Assembly: GCA_020723345.1 (NCBI GenBank)
Contig: DYJA01000038.1
Location: 13,137 to 57,767, forward strand
Reading direction: 5' to 3'
Source: Candidatus Aquidulcis sp.
GTDB taxonomy: Bacteria; Chloroflexota; Anaerolineae; UBA4142
Length of the DNA: 44,631 nt
Shown: positions 16,138 through 25,112 of the stretch, in pieces
Layout of the letters: each line of letters starts with the position of its first letter
Position numbering within the stretch: position 1 is the first letter of the stretch
The notes under the pieces: model-generated
The model's input: the letters and a program-made list of their open reading frames with translations, nothing else
What the model was told of the DNA's origin: nothing
The model's database searches: none
Program-made: the position numbers and the translations under genes

Positions 16138-17826
16138 ATGTCACAGCCAACGTACGATCTCAAATCGGTGAAACTGCCGCGGCTCGCGGGCGGCGGCTTG
16201 CGCGCGTTCGTCGCGCTGATGGAGAACGCCGCCACGCGCGGTCTGATTATTCCCAAACTGCTGCGCGATGGCGGCATCGCGCGTTTGCGCGAACTGGCGA
16301 TTGACGATCCGCCGACGTTTCAACCGCGTTTTGAAGCACACCCGGCAAACACGCCGCCGCTCGATCTAACGCGATTCGCGCAAGCGCCGCGCGCGCCCGC
16401 CAAAGGTTTCACGTTTGCGACGACGCGCGATTACGCCAACGCGTATCGCGCGGGCGTGACGACGCCGGAGAAGATCGCGGAGCAAGTCCTCGCCGCGATT
16501 GACGACAGTATCACGCGCACGCCTGCTTTGCGCGCGATGATCGCGTGCCAGCGCGACGACGTGATCGCGCAAGCGCGCGCGTCGGCGCAGCGCTGGCGCG
16601 CGGGCAAACCGCTGAGTATTTTCGATGGCGTGCCGGTCGCGGTCAAAGATGAAGTGGACATGATCCCGTATCCCACGACGGTCGGCACGCGTTTTCTGGG
16701 AAAAACTCCGGCGCGCGCAGATTCAACCGTCGTCGCGCGGATGCGCGCGGCGGGCGCGCTTTTAATCGGTAAGGCGAACATGCACGAGATCGGGATCGGC
16801 GTGACCGGGTTGAATCCGCATCACGGCGTCACGCGCAATCCGTACAACGTCGCGCATTTCACCGGCGGCAGTTCGAGCGGCTCGGCGACGGCGGTCGCGG
16901 CGGGTTTGTGTCCGGCGGCGATCAGCGCGGACGGCGGCGGTTCGATCCGGATCCCGTCGTCGTTTTGCGGCGTGGTCGGATTGAAAGCGACGTACAGCCG
17001 CGTGAGCGAGTTCGGCGCGGCGCCGTTGTGCTGGAGCGTCGCGCATCTGGGTCCGATTGCCGCGACGGCGGAAGATGCCGCGTTGATGTACGCGATTATC
17101 GCGGGCGCGGATCCGAAAGACGCACACACCGCGCATCAACCGCCGGTCACGCTCGACGGATTCGCCAATCTCGATTTGCGCGACTTGACGCTCGGAATTT
17201 ACACGCCGTGGTTTCAACACGCGTCGCCCGCGCTGGTCGCGGAGTGCGAGAACATGGTCAAGCAATTGCAAGCGATGGGCGCGCGTGTGTGCGAAATCGA
17301 AATCCCGGAACTCGAAGCCGCGCGCGTCGCGCACGTGATCACGATCACCGCCGAAATGTGCGCCGGGTTGGATCGCTACTACGACGCGCATCACACCGAG
17401 TACGGCTTGGACGTCCGGACGAATCTCGCGCTGGCGCGTTCGTTCACCGCGCGCGATTATTTGCAGGCGCAGCGCGTTCGCACGCGCGCGCTCGCGCACT
17501 TTAATCGCGCGCTGGAGCAAGTCGACGTGATCGTCACGCCCGCGACGGGCTGTACTGCGCCCGCGATTCCGCTCGACGCGCTGCCGGACGGCGAATCGGA
17601 TTTGTCGACCTTGACGGAAATCATGCGCTTTGCGACCCCGGCGAATTTTACCGGACACCCGGCGATTGCGTTCCCGGCGGGTTACGACGCGTCCGGTTTG
17701 CCGGTCGGCTGTCAAGCGATTGGGCGCGCGTGGGAGGAACACGTTTTGTTCCGACTCGCGCACGCGGCGGAGCAGGTGGTGGAGCGGCGCAAACCGCCAG
17801 TACATTATCGCTTGTTGCCGGAGTAA
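16138..17826 (+). CDS. Amidase-signature family hydrolase
   Basis: A 562-residue amidase-signature enzyme. The Ser-cisSer-Lys triad is visible: Lys in GVPVAVKDEVDMI, the GGSSSGSATAVAAGL glycine/serine loop, and the nucleophile Ser in ADGGGSIRIPSSFCGVVGLK. The C-terminal TGHPAIAFPAGYDASGLPVGCQAIGRAWEE is also typical. About 110 N-terminal residues precede the core, as in the longer fatty-acid-amide-hydrolase-like group. ATG 16138 has AGGAGGG upstream; longer in-frame starts overlap the previous gene. Likely co-transcribed with the C69 hydrolase; substrate unknown. GatA is unlikely because gatB/gatC are absent and the N-terminus is long. Confidence 0.93.
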   Translation: MSQPTYDLKSVKLPRLAGGGLRAFVALMENAATRGLIIPKLLRDGGIARLRELAIDDPPTFQPRFEAHPANTPPLDLTRFAQAPRAPAKGFTFATTRDYANAYRAGVTTPEKIAEQVLAAIDDSITRTPALRAMIACQRDDVIAQARASAQRWRAGKPLSIFDGVPVAVKDEVDMIPYPTTVGTRFLGKTPARADSTVVARMRAAGALLIGKANMHEIGIGVTGLNPHHGVTRNPYNVAHFTGGSSSGSATAVAAGLCPAAISADGGGSIRIPSSFCGVVGLKATYSRVSEFGAAPLCWSVAHLGPIAATAEDAALMYAIIAGADPKDAHTAHQPPVTLDGFANLDLRDLTLGIYTPWFQHASPALVAECENMVKQLQAMGARVCEIEIPELEAARVAHVITITAEMCAGLDRYYDAHHTEYGLDVRTNLALARSFTARDYLQAQRVRTRALAHFNRALEQVDVIVTPATGCTAPAIPLDALPDGESDLSTLTEIMRFATPANFTGHPAIAFPAGYDASGLPVGCQAIGRAWEEHVLFRLAHAAEQVVERRKPPVHYRLLPE

Positions 17827-17832
17827 AGCAGA

Positions 17833-17866
17833 GACCCGAAGGAAGATAAATCCTTCGGGTCTTGTC
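17833..17866. terminator. Convergent terminator after the amidase
   Basis: GACCCGAAGGA (17833-17843) and TCCTTCGGGTC (17851-17861), an 11-bp perfect stem with a 7-nt loop, then TTGTCTT on the plus strand. It can serve the amidase and perhaps the converging MBL gene. Confidence 0.7.
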
Positions 17867-18616
17867 TTACACGCTCACGCGCGTTCCATCTTCGGCGACG
17901 ATGATTTCTCCGGTGTACTCGGCGCGCACTTGCGCGATGATGTCGACTTGCAGCGCGGGCGGATACAGATGATTGAGGATCACGCGCTTGACGCGCGCCG
18001 CGCGCGCCACGCGTCCGACCGCGTCGGCAGTCATGTGATCGTCTGTCGGATAGCCGCGCGGAAACGCGCACTCGCAGACGAACGCGTCGGCGTCGCGCGC
18101 GATTTCGACGAGCGCGGGATTTTCTTTCGCGTCGCCGGTGTACACCATCGCTTTGTCTTCCGCTTCGATCCGGTACGCGATGCTTGTCGCGGTGTGTCCG
18201 CTCGGCGCGGTCTCAATCGTCCACGCGCCAAACGCGATTCGCTCCGCGCTGATTTCGCGGATCGTCAATTCAAAACCGCGCGGCGCGACGCTGGAATACA
18301 CGCGCAGCAAACCTTCGTACAGCGCTTTGGTGTCGGGACAGCCAATCAGGTGAAGCGGGCGTGCGCGCGTGAAACCTGGCGTGTAATTCAATGCTTGCAG
18401 CAGCATCGCCAGATCGAGCGTGTGATCGGGGTGCAGATGCGTGAGGAAGACATATTCGAGGTCGCGATAACTGACGCCCGCCGCGTCGAGACGCGGAATC
18501 GTGCCGGGTCCCAAGTCGAAAAGGAGTGGTGTCGCGCCAATTTGGACGAGCACTCCGGCGGGACTGCGGCGCGGCAGCGGCACGCCGGTACCCGCGCCGA
18601 GGACGGTGAGTTGCAT
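17867..18616 (-). CDS. RNase Z-like metallo-beta-lactamase-fold hydrolase (distal copy)
   Basis: About 249 residues of the MBL fold. The metal motif is THLHPDHTLD (HxHxDH), with further ligands likely in SGHTATS, YTGDAKEN and the late NHLYPP. The start MQLTVLGAGTGVPLPRRSPAG resembles ribonuclease Z/arylsulfatase-like MBL proteins. ATG 18616 starts two bases after the stop of the upstream MBL gene; a TTG at 18622 is an alternative start. It is the last gene of an ABC transporter-MBL-MBL operon. tRNA 3' processing is possible by family, but two tandem copies beside a transporter suggest another phosphodiester or ester substrate. Confidence 0.88.
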   Translation of the reverse strand: MQLTVLGAGTGVPLPRRSPAGVLVQIGATPLLFDLGPGTIPRLDAAGVSYRDLEYVFLTHLHPDHTLDLAMLLQALNYTPGFTRARPLHLIGCPDTKALYEGLLRVYSSVAPRGFELTIREISAERIAFGAWTIETAPSGHTATSIAYRIEAEDKAMVYTGDAKENPALVEIARDADAFVCECAFPRGYPTDDHMTADAVGRVARAARVKRVILNHLYPPALQVDIIAQVRAEYTGEIIVAEDGTRVSV

Positions 18617-18618
18617 GA

Positions 18619-19386
18619 TCAAAACTCAAACCGCGCCAGATCTTTGCCGACTACAATTTGCCCACGAAACGTCTTTTGCGCTGCGGCGCGCCATTTCTTT
18701 GTATCGCAATGCGGCGGCAAATGCACCAACACCAATTTCCGCGCGTCCGCGCGCTGGGCTTGCGCGCCGGCTTGCCGCGCGCTCGTGTGCCCGTGATTCG
18801 ACGTGTTGAGCGTCGTCGCTTCGTGAAAGAGAATATCCGAGCCGCGCGCGAGATTTACAACCGGCGCGCACACTTGCGTATCGCTCGAATAGGTGATCGA
18901 TTTTTTCGACGTGTGGGATGTGACGCGCACGGCGACGGTGGGCAGGAGATGCATCGTCGGCGCGGTCGAGATCGAAAATTCGGGCGTCGTGATCAGCGCG
19001 GCGCGCGGGCGTGGCGGAATGCGGTGAAACTCGACCGGAAAAAAACCGAATTTGAACCAGCGGCGCCATTCGAACGCGCGCATCATCGCGCGCACCGCGC
19101 GCAGCGTTTCCGCCAATCCGTGAATGTGTAGAACCTTTTTGCGTCCCGCCAGCCACAGGTCGAGCAAAAAAACGGAGACGCCGTAAATGTGATCGGGATG
19201 ATGATGGGTCAGCAGCAAATGGTCAACCCTGTCGAGCGCGACATCGGCTTTGATCAGACGTTGTACGGGACTGCCCGCGCAGTCAATCAGGATCGCGCTC
19301 TGCTTTCCTTTCGCGACCAGATATGTATGTTCGCGCGTCTCATCGCTGAGCGCCGCGCCAGTGCCTAGCAAGATTATTTGCGCCAT
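18619..19386 (-). CDS. RNase Z-like metallo-beta-lactamase-fold hydrolase (proximal copy)
   Basis: 255 residues, MBL fold with LLTHHHPDHIYG (HxHxDH) and further candidates Asp in YSSDTQ and His in NHGHTS and VHLPPH. The start MAQIILLGTGAALSDETREHTYL is typical of ElaC/RNase Z-like proteins. ATG 19386 has GGGAGAT upstream and is one base beyond the permease stop. It shares fold but not close sequence with the next gene, so the pair is probably an old duplication or two unrelated family members. Confidence 0.88.
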   Translation of the reverse strand: MAQIILLGTGAALSDETREHTYLVAKGKQSAILIDCAGSPVQRLIKADVALDRVDHLLLTHHHPDHIYGVSVFLLDLWLAGRKKVLHIHGLAETLRAVRAMMRAFEWRRWFKFGFFPVEFHRIPPRPRAALITTPEFSISTAPTMHLLPTVAVRVTSHTSKKSITYSSDTQVCAPVVNLARGSDILFHEATTLNTSNHGHTSARQAGAQAQRADARKLVLVHLPPHCDTKKWRAAAQKTFRGQIVVGKDLARFEF

Positions 19387-19387
19387 T

Positions 19388-20809
19388 TCATCTCCCGTAC
19401 AGCCAGATCAAAATTTGCGGCGTGACATTCGTCTCGATCAATGCCGCAAGCGCGAGCAAAGGCAGTACGACGAACAAGATCATTTTGACCAGATCGGCGA
19501 GCGCGCGCATCAAGTTTTCTCCGGCCGTGACGCCCGGCGGCGGCGCGATGATCGACGCGCCCGCGCGCAGCGCGAACGCCGTCGCGAGGATCGCGGCGGG
19601 CAGTTCGATGACGCCGTGCGGCAGCAGCGCGGCGGCGAGGAAGACGACGCCGTCCATTCCCAGTACGCGAATTTCGCCGATGATGAAACCGACCAAGCCC
19701 ATCGTCGTCACCATCGGCAGACACGCGAGACTGCCGAAGGAAAACAAACCGAGGAGCGCGAAACCTAACAGCGAGCGCAAGTTGTAAAAGAAAATCGCGC
19801 CCGCGTCCAAGCGCGGCAGAATCGAATTGCCCGAAAATGCCGTCTGCTGGCGAATCAATTCCGGGTCGATCTTGATCGAGCCGATCAGATCGGCAGGCAG
19901 TGGGAACCACAATGCAAAAACCCAGCCGCCAATCAGCGCGATCAGCATCGCGCCGAGCGTCGTCGCAATCGGCAGACGATTTTCGCGCAGCAGGCGCGGC
20001 ACGTCATCGCGATAGACGCGCGCGATGGAAAAGTGCGCGCCGAGGAAAAATCGGCGGAACAGGCGCACGATTGCGCCGAGGTTCAGTTCGTCAATTTCGC
20101 GCGCGAGAATTTCTTCGCGGTTGAAGGTGCGAATCCCCGTGCGAATCAACAAAACATCTGCGACGAGCAGCAGCGCGAGAATGTACCACATCACGTCGTA
20201 CTGTCCCCAGAACAACAAAATGCTTTCGCCTTGCAAAAGAAACGCCATCGGGATGATGATGAACGACGCGAGCAGATTCGCCGCGCGCACGCTCGTGGTG
20301 TGGCTGGAGACGACGACTGCGCCGCTGACCATGACAAGGGCTTCCATCGTCGTCGTCATGAGGATCTGAAAGAGGACGCTCCATTCCGGGACGTACTGGA
20401 TCGAAAGATACAAGCCGAGCAGGTACGCGGCGACGCCAAGGTAACTCGCGAACAAGGGAGGAATCATCGCCGCGAGTAGTTTGCCGAGATACAACGACGC
20501 GTCCGAAATCGGCGTGTCGAGCAGCGGTTCCAGACTGCTGCGCTCTTTTTCGCCGACAAAAGTTTCGAGTGCGATGATGAGCGAAAACGAAATCGGGAAA
20601 AAGCCGACGATCATCACCGCGAACGGAACGAGGCGCAGCGGAATGATGGTCGCGTTGTACTGCTCGACGAAATTGATCGCGAGGCGCGTCGACAGATTCA
20701 TGATCCAGGGAAAGATCAGCGTGAGGATCAAGATCGGCGCGACGATGCGCCAGTCGCGCAACGAGTCGCGCACTTCGCGGCGGGTAATAATCAATGCGTC
20801 GGATAACAT
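19388..20809 (-). CDS. ABC-2 type permease fused to a SpoIIM-like membrane domain
   Basis: A 473-residue membrane protein. The N-terminal half (about 1-230) is a NatB/ABC-2-type permease (MLSDALIITRREVRDSLRDWRIV, then GEKERSSLEPLLDTPIS, the cytosolic coupling motif, and several TM helices). The C-terminal half (about 245-470) looks like a SpoIIM/DUF95 domain, with LLPHGVIELPAAILATAFALRAG, in which the HG..EL signature is visible. SpoIIM-like genes often lie next to ABC-2 transporters; here the two appear fused. It should pair with the ATPase at 20861-21805. The upstream gap is a repeat element, and no strong ribosome site precedes ATG 20809. Confidence 0.85.
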   Translation of the reverse strand: MLSDALIITRREVRDSLRDWRIVAPILILTLIFPWIMNLSTRLAINFVEQYNATIIPLRLVPFAVMIVGFFPISFSLIIALETFVGEKERSSLEPLLDTPISDASLYLGKLLAAMIPPLFASYLGVAAYLLGLYLSIQYVPEWSVLFQILMTTTMEALVMVSGAVVVSSHTTSVRAANLLASFIIIPMAFLLQGESILLFWGQYDVMWYILALLLVADVLLIRTGIRTFNREEILAREIDELNLGAIVRLFRRFFLGAHFSIARVYRDDVPRLLRENRLPIATTLGAMLIALIGGWVFALWFPLPADLIGSIKIDPELIRQQTAFSGNSILPRLDAGAIFFYNLRSLLGFALLGLFSFGSLACLPMVTTMGLVGFIIGEIRVLGMDGVVFLAAALLPHGVIELPAAILATAFALRAGASIIAPPPGVTAGENLMRALADLVKMILFVVLPLLALAALIETNVTPQILIWLYGR

Positions 20810-20818
20810 GGTCAGGAT

Positions 20819-20880
20819 AGGCGATCAGGCAATTGGGCGATCAGGCAACTGGTTGACTGGTTACTGATTGCCCGATTGAC
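20819..20880. repeat. CGATCAGGCAATTGGGC repeat element, copy 1
   Basis: Tandem GCGATCAGGCAA units followed by inverted ACTGATTGCCCGATTG units. The element supplies the stop codon (20861-20863) and the last residues of the ABC ATPase. A second copy, with the same units, is at 34746-34825. Confidence 0.75.
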
Positions 20881-21805
20881 CTGACGAGTCTTGGACTAGA
20901 CGAAGGTAGACTTCTTCCAAACTGCGCGGGACTTCTTGCAGCGTCAGAACGTCCGCGCCGATCGCTTGGAGTTGGCGCAGCAACAGTGGATTGGTGATTT
21001 CGGGCGACGCGGTGTGATAGGAGAGCGATATATCGTCCTGCGCTTGAATTTGCAAATGTCCGTTCAAGTAGGGCCACGGCTGGTTGAGTGGGCGCGTGAG
21101 CCGAACTTGCCACAGCGGCAAGCCAAGCAAGTCGCGTTTGAGTTGCGCGGGCGCGCCGAACGCGATCAGTTTGCCGCGCCGAATGACCGCGATGTGATCG
21201 GCGAGCGATTCGGCTTCGTACAAGTTGTGCGTGCAGAGAAAAATCGTGTGACCGCTGCCGCGCAAGGTCGCGATCGCGTCGCGCACTTGTTTCGCGCTGT
21301 GCGGGTCCATCGCCGAAGTGGGTTCGTCGAGAAACAGCACGCGCGGCGCATGGAGCATCGCACGAATCAGCGCCATTTTTTGGCGCATCCCTTTGGAAAA
21401 TTCGCCGAGGCGGCGGTCACGCGCGTCCCACAGTTCAAAGTGTTTCATCAGTTCTTCCGCGCGCGCGCAGCGCGTGGCGCGCGGCATGTGCTGCAACTCG
21501 CCGAAGAAATCGAGGTATTCGAGCGGGCGCATGCGGAGGTACAAACCGGGAAATTCGGTGAGATGACCGATGAGGTGGCGCACGATGCGCGCGTCTTGAA
21601 CCACGTCGTGTCCGGCGATGCGCGCGGATCCGCTCGTCGGTTTCAAGATCGAGGAGAGCATCCGGACCGTCGTGGTTTTGCCCGCGCCGTTGGGTCCCAA
21701 CAGCGCGAGGATTTCGCCTTCGGCAACCGTGAAGGTGAGGTGATCAACCGCCGTCAAAGTATCGAATTGTTTGGTCAGTTCGAGCGTTTCGATTAGAGGT
21801 GGCAC
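20861..21805 (-). CDS. ABC transporter ATP-binding protein (NatA/CcmA type)
   Basis: 314 residues. Walker A GPNGAGKTTT, Q-loop region LTEFPGLYLRMR (the Q position is diverged), signature FSKGMRQKMALIRAM (FSKGM replacing LSGGQ), Walker B VLFLDEPTSAMDP, and switch His in LCTHNLYEAE. A C-terminal extension of about 90 residues (LSLEEVYLRLV-type) is usual for ABC-2 exporters. The start is GTG 21805 with GAGGT seven bases upstream. The last residues (SSGQSGNQ) are encoded by a repeat element. With the permease-SpoIIM protein it should form an exporter; the cargo is unknown. Confidence 0.93.
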   Translation of the reverse strand: MPPLIETLELTKQFDTLTAVDHLTFTVAEGEILALLGPNGAGKTTTVRMLSSILKPTSGSARIAGHDVVQDARIVRHLIGHLTEFPGLYLRMRPLEYLDFFGELQHMPRATRCARAEELMKHFELWDARDRRLGEFSKGMRQKMALIRAMLHAPRVLFLDEPTSAMDPHSAKQVRDAIATLRGSGHTIFLCTHNLYEAESLADHIAVIRRGKLIAFGAPAQLKRDLLGLPLWQVRLTRPLNQPWPYLNGHLQIQAQDDISLSYHTASPEITNPLLLRQLQAIGADVLTLQEVPRSLEEVYLRLVQDSSGQSGNQ

Positions 21806-21822
21806 ACATGACCTCGGTACTG

Positions 21823-21851
21823 ATTATACGTCAGGGCGCAGCATCGGACAA
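21823..21851 (-). promoter_or_regulatory. Promoter for the ABC-MBL operon
   Basis: Minus strand TTGTCC (21851-21846), 17-bp spacer, TATAAT (21828-21823), 18 bases before the GTG start. Confidence 0.55.
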
Positions 21852-21871
21852 TGGGAATAGAATACCACAAC

Positions 21872-22711
21872 TCACAAGCGAAAAACGGTAACAAGTTTCT
21901 TTTCGGTTTCGCCTTCGATGGTCGCTTCCACCTCGACGAATCTTTCCAAGCCCGAGCCGCGCAATTTTTCTTTGAGCAAATCGTCCAGCTGAAAAATGCC
22001 CGCCGAATTGCTCATCGCGACGGTGATGTGGATCGGCTTGTCTTGTCCCTTGGTGATTTCGACTTTTTCAATCGCGGCAGCCGAAAGCGAATGGATGTTG
22101 ACCTGCCCCGCTTCAAACGGGATACGCGAGCGTCCTTTGGTCATATCGAGCGCGTCCGCGACGCGCACTACGCCGGCTTCGATTGTCATCGGCTTGCCGT
22201 CGCTCCGGTGCGCGATGATCGCGTGCAGCGTTTCAGCGCGGACGATGGTTCGCGCGGCGACGGAGTACAGTCCGTCAAGCAACGCGTCGATCTTGGGTTG
22301 CGCGATGAACAAACTATATTGCTCGTGATCGATTCGGTGAATCGACATGCCGAGATCGTGCGACAGCGCAGCCAGTACGACAATCACTTCGGCGTCATTG
22401 TTCGTCATCTTGTGATCGCGTACGACGCTGGGCACGACGCCGCTTTCGATCAGTTGGCGGAGCAATTTCAGCGCGATGTTCGCGACGATTTGGAAATGGA
22501 CGGGACCATGATCGCTCATCCCCAGGCGTGTCACCGCGTTGACATTCATCGCCGTCCACAGCGCGTACAATTCTTCGTCCGCGTTCACGCGTTCGACGAC
22601 TTGATGCAGAATCGGGTTGTGCCGCGTCGGCAGCCGGATCGTGACGTGCTGCTCCGGCGCGGCGAGTGCCTCTGCCGCCGGATTGGCTTCGTTCAATTCT
22701 GGTTCTGGCAT
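21872..22711 (-). CDS. HD-domain phosphohydrolase
   Basis: 279 residues with an HD-type metal-binding pattern: His in SDHGPVHFQIV, HD in LAALSHDLGMSIHRIDHEQ, a later AIIAHRSDG and VVRVADALDMTKGR (final Asp). This layout is that of HD phosphohydrolases that act on nucleotides or nucleotide second messengers; the substrate is not known. The acidic, Ala/Pro-rich N-terminus (first 20 residues) is probably disordered. It starts ten bases after the lipoprotein gene stop, so the two share a transcript. No similarity to RelA/SpoT is apparent. Confidence 0.8.
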   Translation of the reverse strand: MPEPELNEANPAAEALAAPEQHVTIRLPTRHNPILHQVVERVNADEELYALWTAMNVNAVTRLGMSDHGPVHFQIVANIALKLLRQLIESGVVPSVVRDHKMTNNDAEVIVVLAALSHDLGMSIHRIDHEQYSLFIAQPKIDALLDGLYSVAARTIVRAETLHAIIAHRSDGKPMTIEAGVVRVADALDMTKGRSRIPFEAGQVNIHSLSAAAIEKVEITKGQDKPIHITVAMSNSAGIFQLDDLLKEKLRGSGLERFVEVEATIEGETEKKLVTVFRL

Positions 22712-22721
22712 ATCTGCGTTC

Positions 22722-23423
22722 TCATTGTTCGATCTTGATGTCTGCCGTGCCGCCCAACACGATCCCGGTCTCCGAATAACTCAAGACGCGTAGATCAAGT
22801 TGCAGGAACACTTTGGGATTCAAGCGGCTGACCGATTGCAATGAATCCAATTCCTTGCGATAGGGATAACCATCCAATCCCAAGAACTGCGCGCCCTCCG
22901 GCTTTGAACCGACGTAAGCGATCCGTGTGCCCGGAACCATTTCATCTTTCTTGAGCGAAAAGGTGACCGGTGCTTTGAATTCCATCTGCGGCGTGCCCGG
23001 CGCGCCGCCGGGTTGAACCGTCACATTTGAAATTTCGAGGCGCGCCGTGCCGACCAACGTGAGCGATTGGTCGTCGAACGTCGCGACGCGCGTATTGAGT
23101 TTGAGATTCACGTTCGGCGCGGGCGTGCCCTGCCAATCCACCGTATCGGCGACTTGCTTGGGCGCGAGCAGACCGGTAATCAAAACTTTGGCTTGCCCGG
23201 TTTCGGTCTTGCCCTGGTACGCGATGGAAGTTCCGGGGAGAAGCATGCCGGTTTTGATCGTCAGCGAGACCGGCACATTGTCGTACAACAACATGTTGGG
23301 CGGTAACGGAGTCGGCGCAAACGGCAGTGGAATTGGGATCGCAGAACATCCGATAATCATTCCGACGAGCACGAGCGACGCGAATGCGACGTGCCAGTAT
23401 GAACGAATTGACTGATGTTTCAT
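22722..23423 (-). CDS. Predicted lipoprotein, unknown function
   Basis: 233 residues. The N-terminus has a basic start, a hydrophobic run (HVAFASLVLVGMIIGCSA) and a lipobox Cys, so it is an exported lipoprotein. The mature part repeats a pattern twice (VPVSLTIKTGMLLPGTSIAYQGK and APVTFSLKKDEMVPGTRIAYVG), suggesting two related beta-rich units; I do not recognise the family. ATG 23423 is preceded by AAGGAGG; longer in-frame starts run past the promoter and are rejected. It is co-transcribed with the HD-domain gene. Confidence 0.82.
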   Translation of the reverse strand: MKHQSIRSYWHVAFASLVLVGMIIGCSAIPIPLPFAPTPLPPNMLLYDNVPVSLTIKTGMLLPGTSIAYQGKTETGQAKVLITGLLAPKQVADTVDWQGTPAPNVNLKLNTRVATFDDQSLTLVGTARLEISNVTVQPGGAPGTPQMEFKAPVTFSLKKDEMVPGTRIAYVGSKPEGAQFLGLDGYPYRKELDSLQSVSRLNPKVFLQLDLRVLSYSETGIVLGGTADIKIEQ

Positions 23424-23457
23424 AGTCCTCCTTAGCGCGGAGTAGGAACCTGTCGAG

Positions 23458-23486
23458 ATTGTATCACAAGACGGGCGCGACAACAA
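23458..23486 (-). promoter_or_regulatory. Promoter for lipoprotein-HD operon
   Basis: Minus strand TTGTTG (23486-23481), 17-bp spacer, TACAAT (23463-23458) with an extended TGA upstream of the -10. Confidence 0.5.
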
Positions 23487-23499
23487 GGTAGGGTGGCGC

Positions 23500-23544
23500 A
23501 ATAAAAGTCGCGCGATTGCCTCGCCGAGCGAGGCAGTCGCGCGC
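23500..23544 (-). terminator. Terminator after tyrosine phenol-lyase
   Basis: A stem of 13 of 14 bp (23510-23523 with 23529-23542), loop of 5, followed on the minus strand by CTTTTATT. Confidence 0.65.
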
Positions 23545-23572
23545 TGCAGTTCCAATTCTAGCGATCACATAT

Positions 23573-24992
<1,420 letters not shown>

Positions 24993-25070
24993 TACTTTTC
25001 AAAGCATAAACCAAATTGCAGATCGGAGAAAGAGAAAAAGCGGTCAAGTTGCGTCCGCAAATGGACTGCT

Positions 25071-25098
25071 TTGACTTGTCGTTTCGTTGTGGTATAGT
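25071..25098 (+). promoter_or_regulatory. Promoter for the GAF histidine kinase
   Basis: TTGACT (25071-25076), 16-bp spacer, TATAGT (25093-25098), 15 bases before the start codon. Confidence 0.65.
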
Positions 25099-25112
25099 AT
25101 CGGCGGGATGTG

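Noticed and set aside
16138-17826. GatA subunit of the tRNA amidotransferase
   Set aside because: The N-terminus is about 110 residues longer than expected and neither gatB nor gatC is adjacent.
17867-19386. A single MBL gene broken by a frameshift
   Set aside because: Both proteins have their own complete N-terminus and HxHxDH motif, so they are two genes.
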